Below are positions 62,239 to 64,000 of a DNA stretch of 64,000 nt, piece by piece. Within the stretch, counting starts at the first letter, position 1; each line of letters starts with the position of its first letter. The notes under the pieces are model-generated. The model was not told where the DNA came from. It was given only the letters and a program-made list of their open reading frames with translations, and made no database searches. The position numbers were made by a program, and so were the translations under genes. Source of the DNA: an uncultured Clostridia bacterium (GTDB lineage: Bacteria > Bacillota > Clostridia > Lachnospirales > Cellulosilyticaceae); assembly GCA_937921505.1 (NCBI GenBank), contig CAKZUB010000065.1, positions 1-64,000 on the forward strand, given 5' to 3'.

Positions 62239-62258
62239 TATGTTTTAAGGAGGAAATC

Positions 62259-63272
62259 ATGAAGAATCGAAGTAGAATCGCTTTATTGATGGTAATGTTA
62301 TTTGTATTAGGAACAGTTAGCATTACAGCTTATCAATCTCTATCTAAGGTTATTACGCTAATCGATGATGGGAAAGTGACACAGTATCAAACAGATGCAA
62401 ATAGTGTGGAAGAATTATTACAACAGTTAGACATAATTTTAGACAGTAAAGATCAAGTAACACCGGGTGCTGATACAAAAGTAGAAGACAATATGAAAAT
62501 TACTATAAATAGATGGAAACCAACTGTTAATTTTAAGTTGAATGGTGAAACAATCAGTTTTAAAACTAATCTTAAAACAGTGGGTGAAATTATAACTGCT
62601 AAAGATTTACAAGACACAAAAGAGTTATCTGTAACACCAAGTGCAAATGCGGCTATAGCAGATAATATTAGTATTGTTGTTAAGACAAAAGAAGTTAAGA
62701 TGGTAATAGAAGATAGACCTATTGGTTTTAACACTATTGAAAAGACAACTACAGAACTTAAGCCTGGCGAGACTAAAATGACACAGGAAGGTCAAAATGG
62801 ACTTAAGCAAGTGACTTTAGAAAAAGTATTTTTTGGTGGTGAGCTTGTAGAAGAAATAGTAAAAGAAGTTATCATAAAAGAAGAAGCACAAGATCAAATT
62901 ATATTAACAGGTATGAGTAATCTTATAAAAGATCCTTTAACAGGAAATAATTACGAGTATACAAAAGTGTATAATATGGAAGCTACGGCCTATGCAAATT
63001 CAGGTGGTGACGGCAGAGGTATTACAAAAAGTGGTATAAGAACCTTTGTTGGAGTGGTTGCAGTAGACCCAAAAGTTATTCCTCTTGGAACGAGACTGTA
63101 TGTAGAAGGCTATGGTGTTGCGCTAGCAGCAGATACTGGTGGAGCTATAAAAGGGAACAAAATTGATTTGTTTTTTCATACGGAAAGAGAATGTTATCAA
63201 TTTGGACGTAGAAAAAGAACTGTCTATGTACTTAAAGATCAAACGATAGATGTTGCATCAATAAGAAATTAA
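62259..63272 (+). CDS. YabE-like secreted G5/3D protein
   Basis: Exported cell-wall protein of 337 residues, probably a peptidoglycan-cleaving enzyme of the YabE/Rpf-like group. It has a signal peptide or anchor (about 1-27). Two DUF348 ubiquitin-like modules (about 30-140) follow, then a G5 domain (about 145-220, EKTTTELKPGETKMTQEGQN), and a C-terminal 3D domain (about 235-325) with MEATAYANSGGDGRGITKSG and the three conserved Asp positions (VDPKVIPLGTRLY, ADTGGAIKGNKIDLF). It has its own promoter and structured leader. It is placed between tatD and rsmA as in Bacillus, but without the rnmV gene that usually intervenes. Confidence 0.9.
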   Translation: MKNRSRIALLMVMLFVLGTVSITAYQSLSKVITLIDDGKVTQYQTDANSVEELLQQLDIILDSKDQVTPGADTKVEDNMKITINRWKPTVNFKLNGETISFKTNLKTVGEIITAKDLQDTKELSVTPSANAAIADNISIVVKTKEVKMVIEDRPIGFNTIEKTTTELKPGETKMTQEGQNGLKQVTLEKVFFGGELVEEIVKEVIIKEEAQDQIILTGMSNLIKDPLTGNNYEYTKVYNMEATAYANSGGDGRGITKSGIRTFVGVVAVDPKVIPLGTRLYVEGYGVALAADTGGAIKGNKIDLFFHTERECYQFGRRKRTVYVLKDQTIDVASIRN

Positions 63273-63303
63273 AGAGGCTATTTAAAGATAGCTTCTTTTT
63301 TCT
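63273..63303 (+). terminator. terminator after the yabE-like gene
   Basis: AGAGGCTAT / ATAGCTTCT with a 6-base loop (one G-U pair) and a T-run. Confidence 0.7.
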
Positions 63304-63360
63304 TGTCCTTGTTTTAAGGTTTTAGGATATGGTATGATACATCAAGAAGGAGTGAATTTT

Positions 63361-64000
63361 ATGGATAAAATAGCGACACCAGAAGGAACCAAAGCAATAC
63401 TTAATAAGTACTCTTTTGTCTTTCGTAAAAAGTTCGGTCAAAACTTTCTTATAGATCCGCATGTATTAGATGAGATTATTTATGCATCAGAAATTACAAA
63501 AGAAGACTGTGTATTAGAAATAGGTCCTGGAATAGGAAGTGTAACACAAGAACTTATTAAACATGCCGGAAAAGTTATTGCTGTAGAAATAGACAAGATG
63601 CTTATTCCTATACTAGAAAAGCAATTTGGAGAGGTACAGAATTTTAAACTTATTCATGAAGATATATTAAAGGTTGACCTTAAAAAACTTATAGAAGAAG
63701 AGTCTCCAGGAAAGAGAATTAAGGTTGTTGCAAACTTGCCTTATTATATTACAACACCTATTATTATGGCACTTCTAGAAGATGAGCTTTCTATAGAAAG
63801 CATTACTGTTATGGTGCAAAAAGAAGTCGCACAGAGACTAGCAGCACCTCCGGGAAGTAAACAATATGGCGCTATTACTTTAGCGGTAAATTATTATGCC
63901 AAGCCTCATTTAGCAGCAGATGTACCTAGAAATTGTTTTATGCCAAGCCCTAATGTAGATTCAGCAGTACTTAAAATGACTTTAAATAAAGAACCCGTTG
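63361..64000 (+). CDS. rsmA: 16S rRNA dimethyladenosine transferase, partial at window end
   Basis: SAM-dependent enzyme (KsgA) that dimethylates two adjacent adenines near the 3' end of 16S rRNA during ribosome assembly. It opens at ATG 63361 behind AAGGAGTGA and stays open to the last base, so about 213 residues of an expected 280-290 are present. Visible motifs are KKFGQNFLIDPHVLD, the SAM-binding EIGPGIGSVTQELI, VEIDKMLIPIL and the catalytic NLPYYITTPI. This is the usual gene after yabE/rnmV. Confidence 0.95.
   Translation, partial: MDKIATPEGTKAILNKYSFVFRKKFGQNFLIDPHVLDEIIYASEITKEDCVLEIGPGIGSVTQELIKHAGKVIAVEIDKMLIPILEKQFGEVQNFKLIHEDILKVDLKKLIEEESPGKRIKVVANLPYYITTPIIMALLEDELSIESITVMVQKEVAQRLAAPPGSKQYGAITLAVNYYAKPHLAADVPRNCFMPSPNVDSAVLKMTLNKEPV

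Noticed and set aside
62100-62258. c-di-AMP (ydaO-type) riboswitch before the yabE-like gene
   Set aside because: The conserved ydaO core sequences are not visible; only a simple hairpin can be shown.

Overview
The window looks like the chromosome of an anaerobic, spore-forming, low-GC Gram-positive bacterium. The base composition is AT-rich, ribosome binding sites are strong AGGAGG types, intrinsic terminators are frequent, and the markers are typical of Clostridia (T-box leader, SpoVB, LytTR/LiaF-like pair, DUF1836, SipW-dependent proteins, sortase D). A member of the Lachnospirales such as Cellulosilyticum is my best guess. That is inference from gene content, not a database match. I see no prophage, transposase, CRISPR array or rRNA.

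Layout. 0.1-3.7 kb: two unrelated alpha-galactosidases (GH4, GH36). 3.9-7.3 kb: a cation/proton antiporter and an LtaS-like polyglycerol-phosphate synthase, then tRNA-Leu(UAG). 7.6-13.4 kb: a membrane-anchored FAD oxidoreductase, a DEAD-box helicase, the thyA-folA pair and a cold-shock protein. 13.7-24.4 kb, the most distinctive block: a small membrane protein, a histidine kinase and a NarL-type regulator, followed by three SipW-type secreted proteins, a large SipW-like signal peptidase with a Ser/His dyad, an LPKTG wall protein, a DUF5305-type membrane protein, a secreted transglutaminase-like protein and a class D sortase. Together these look like a regulated TasA-like surface-fibre system with wall anchoring and possibly covalent cross-linking. 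GTAGTA/TACTAC inverted repeats precede two of the fibre genes, and related repeats precede the two-component operon. 24.6-28.5 kb: a compact type IV filament operon (GspF/PilC-like platform, four small membrane proteins, PilT-like ATPase).

28.5-45.4 kb: a HlyIII protein, a DUF1836 regulator, a large subtilisin-fold protein that has lost its catalytic residues, PEP carboxykinase, a class V aminotransferase, SpoVB, and an IMP dehydrogenase that is collinear with the Tritrichomonas foetus enzyme. Then come two separate MNT/HEPN modules around a LytTR/LiaF-like pair, and metG behind a T-box leader. 45.7-64 kb: stalk-domain surface proteins, a chemoreceptor, an AraC regulator divergent from a GH65 phosphorylase and beta-phosphoglucomutase, a YbjQ protein with a 49-residue membrane protein, an SH3-repeat protein, tatD, a YabE-like G5/3D protein and the start of rsmA.

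Most genes are ordinary. The blocks that deserve attention are the SipW/sortase fibre locus with its shared operator-like repeats, the minimal pilus operon, the inactive subtilisin homologue and the IMP dehydrogenase.
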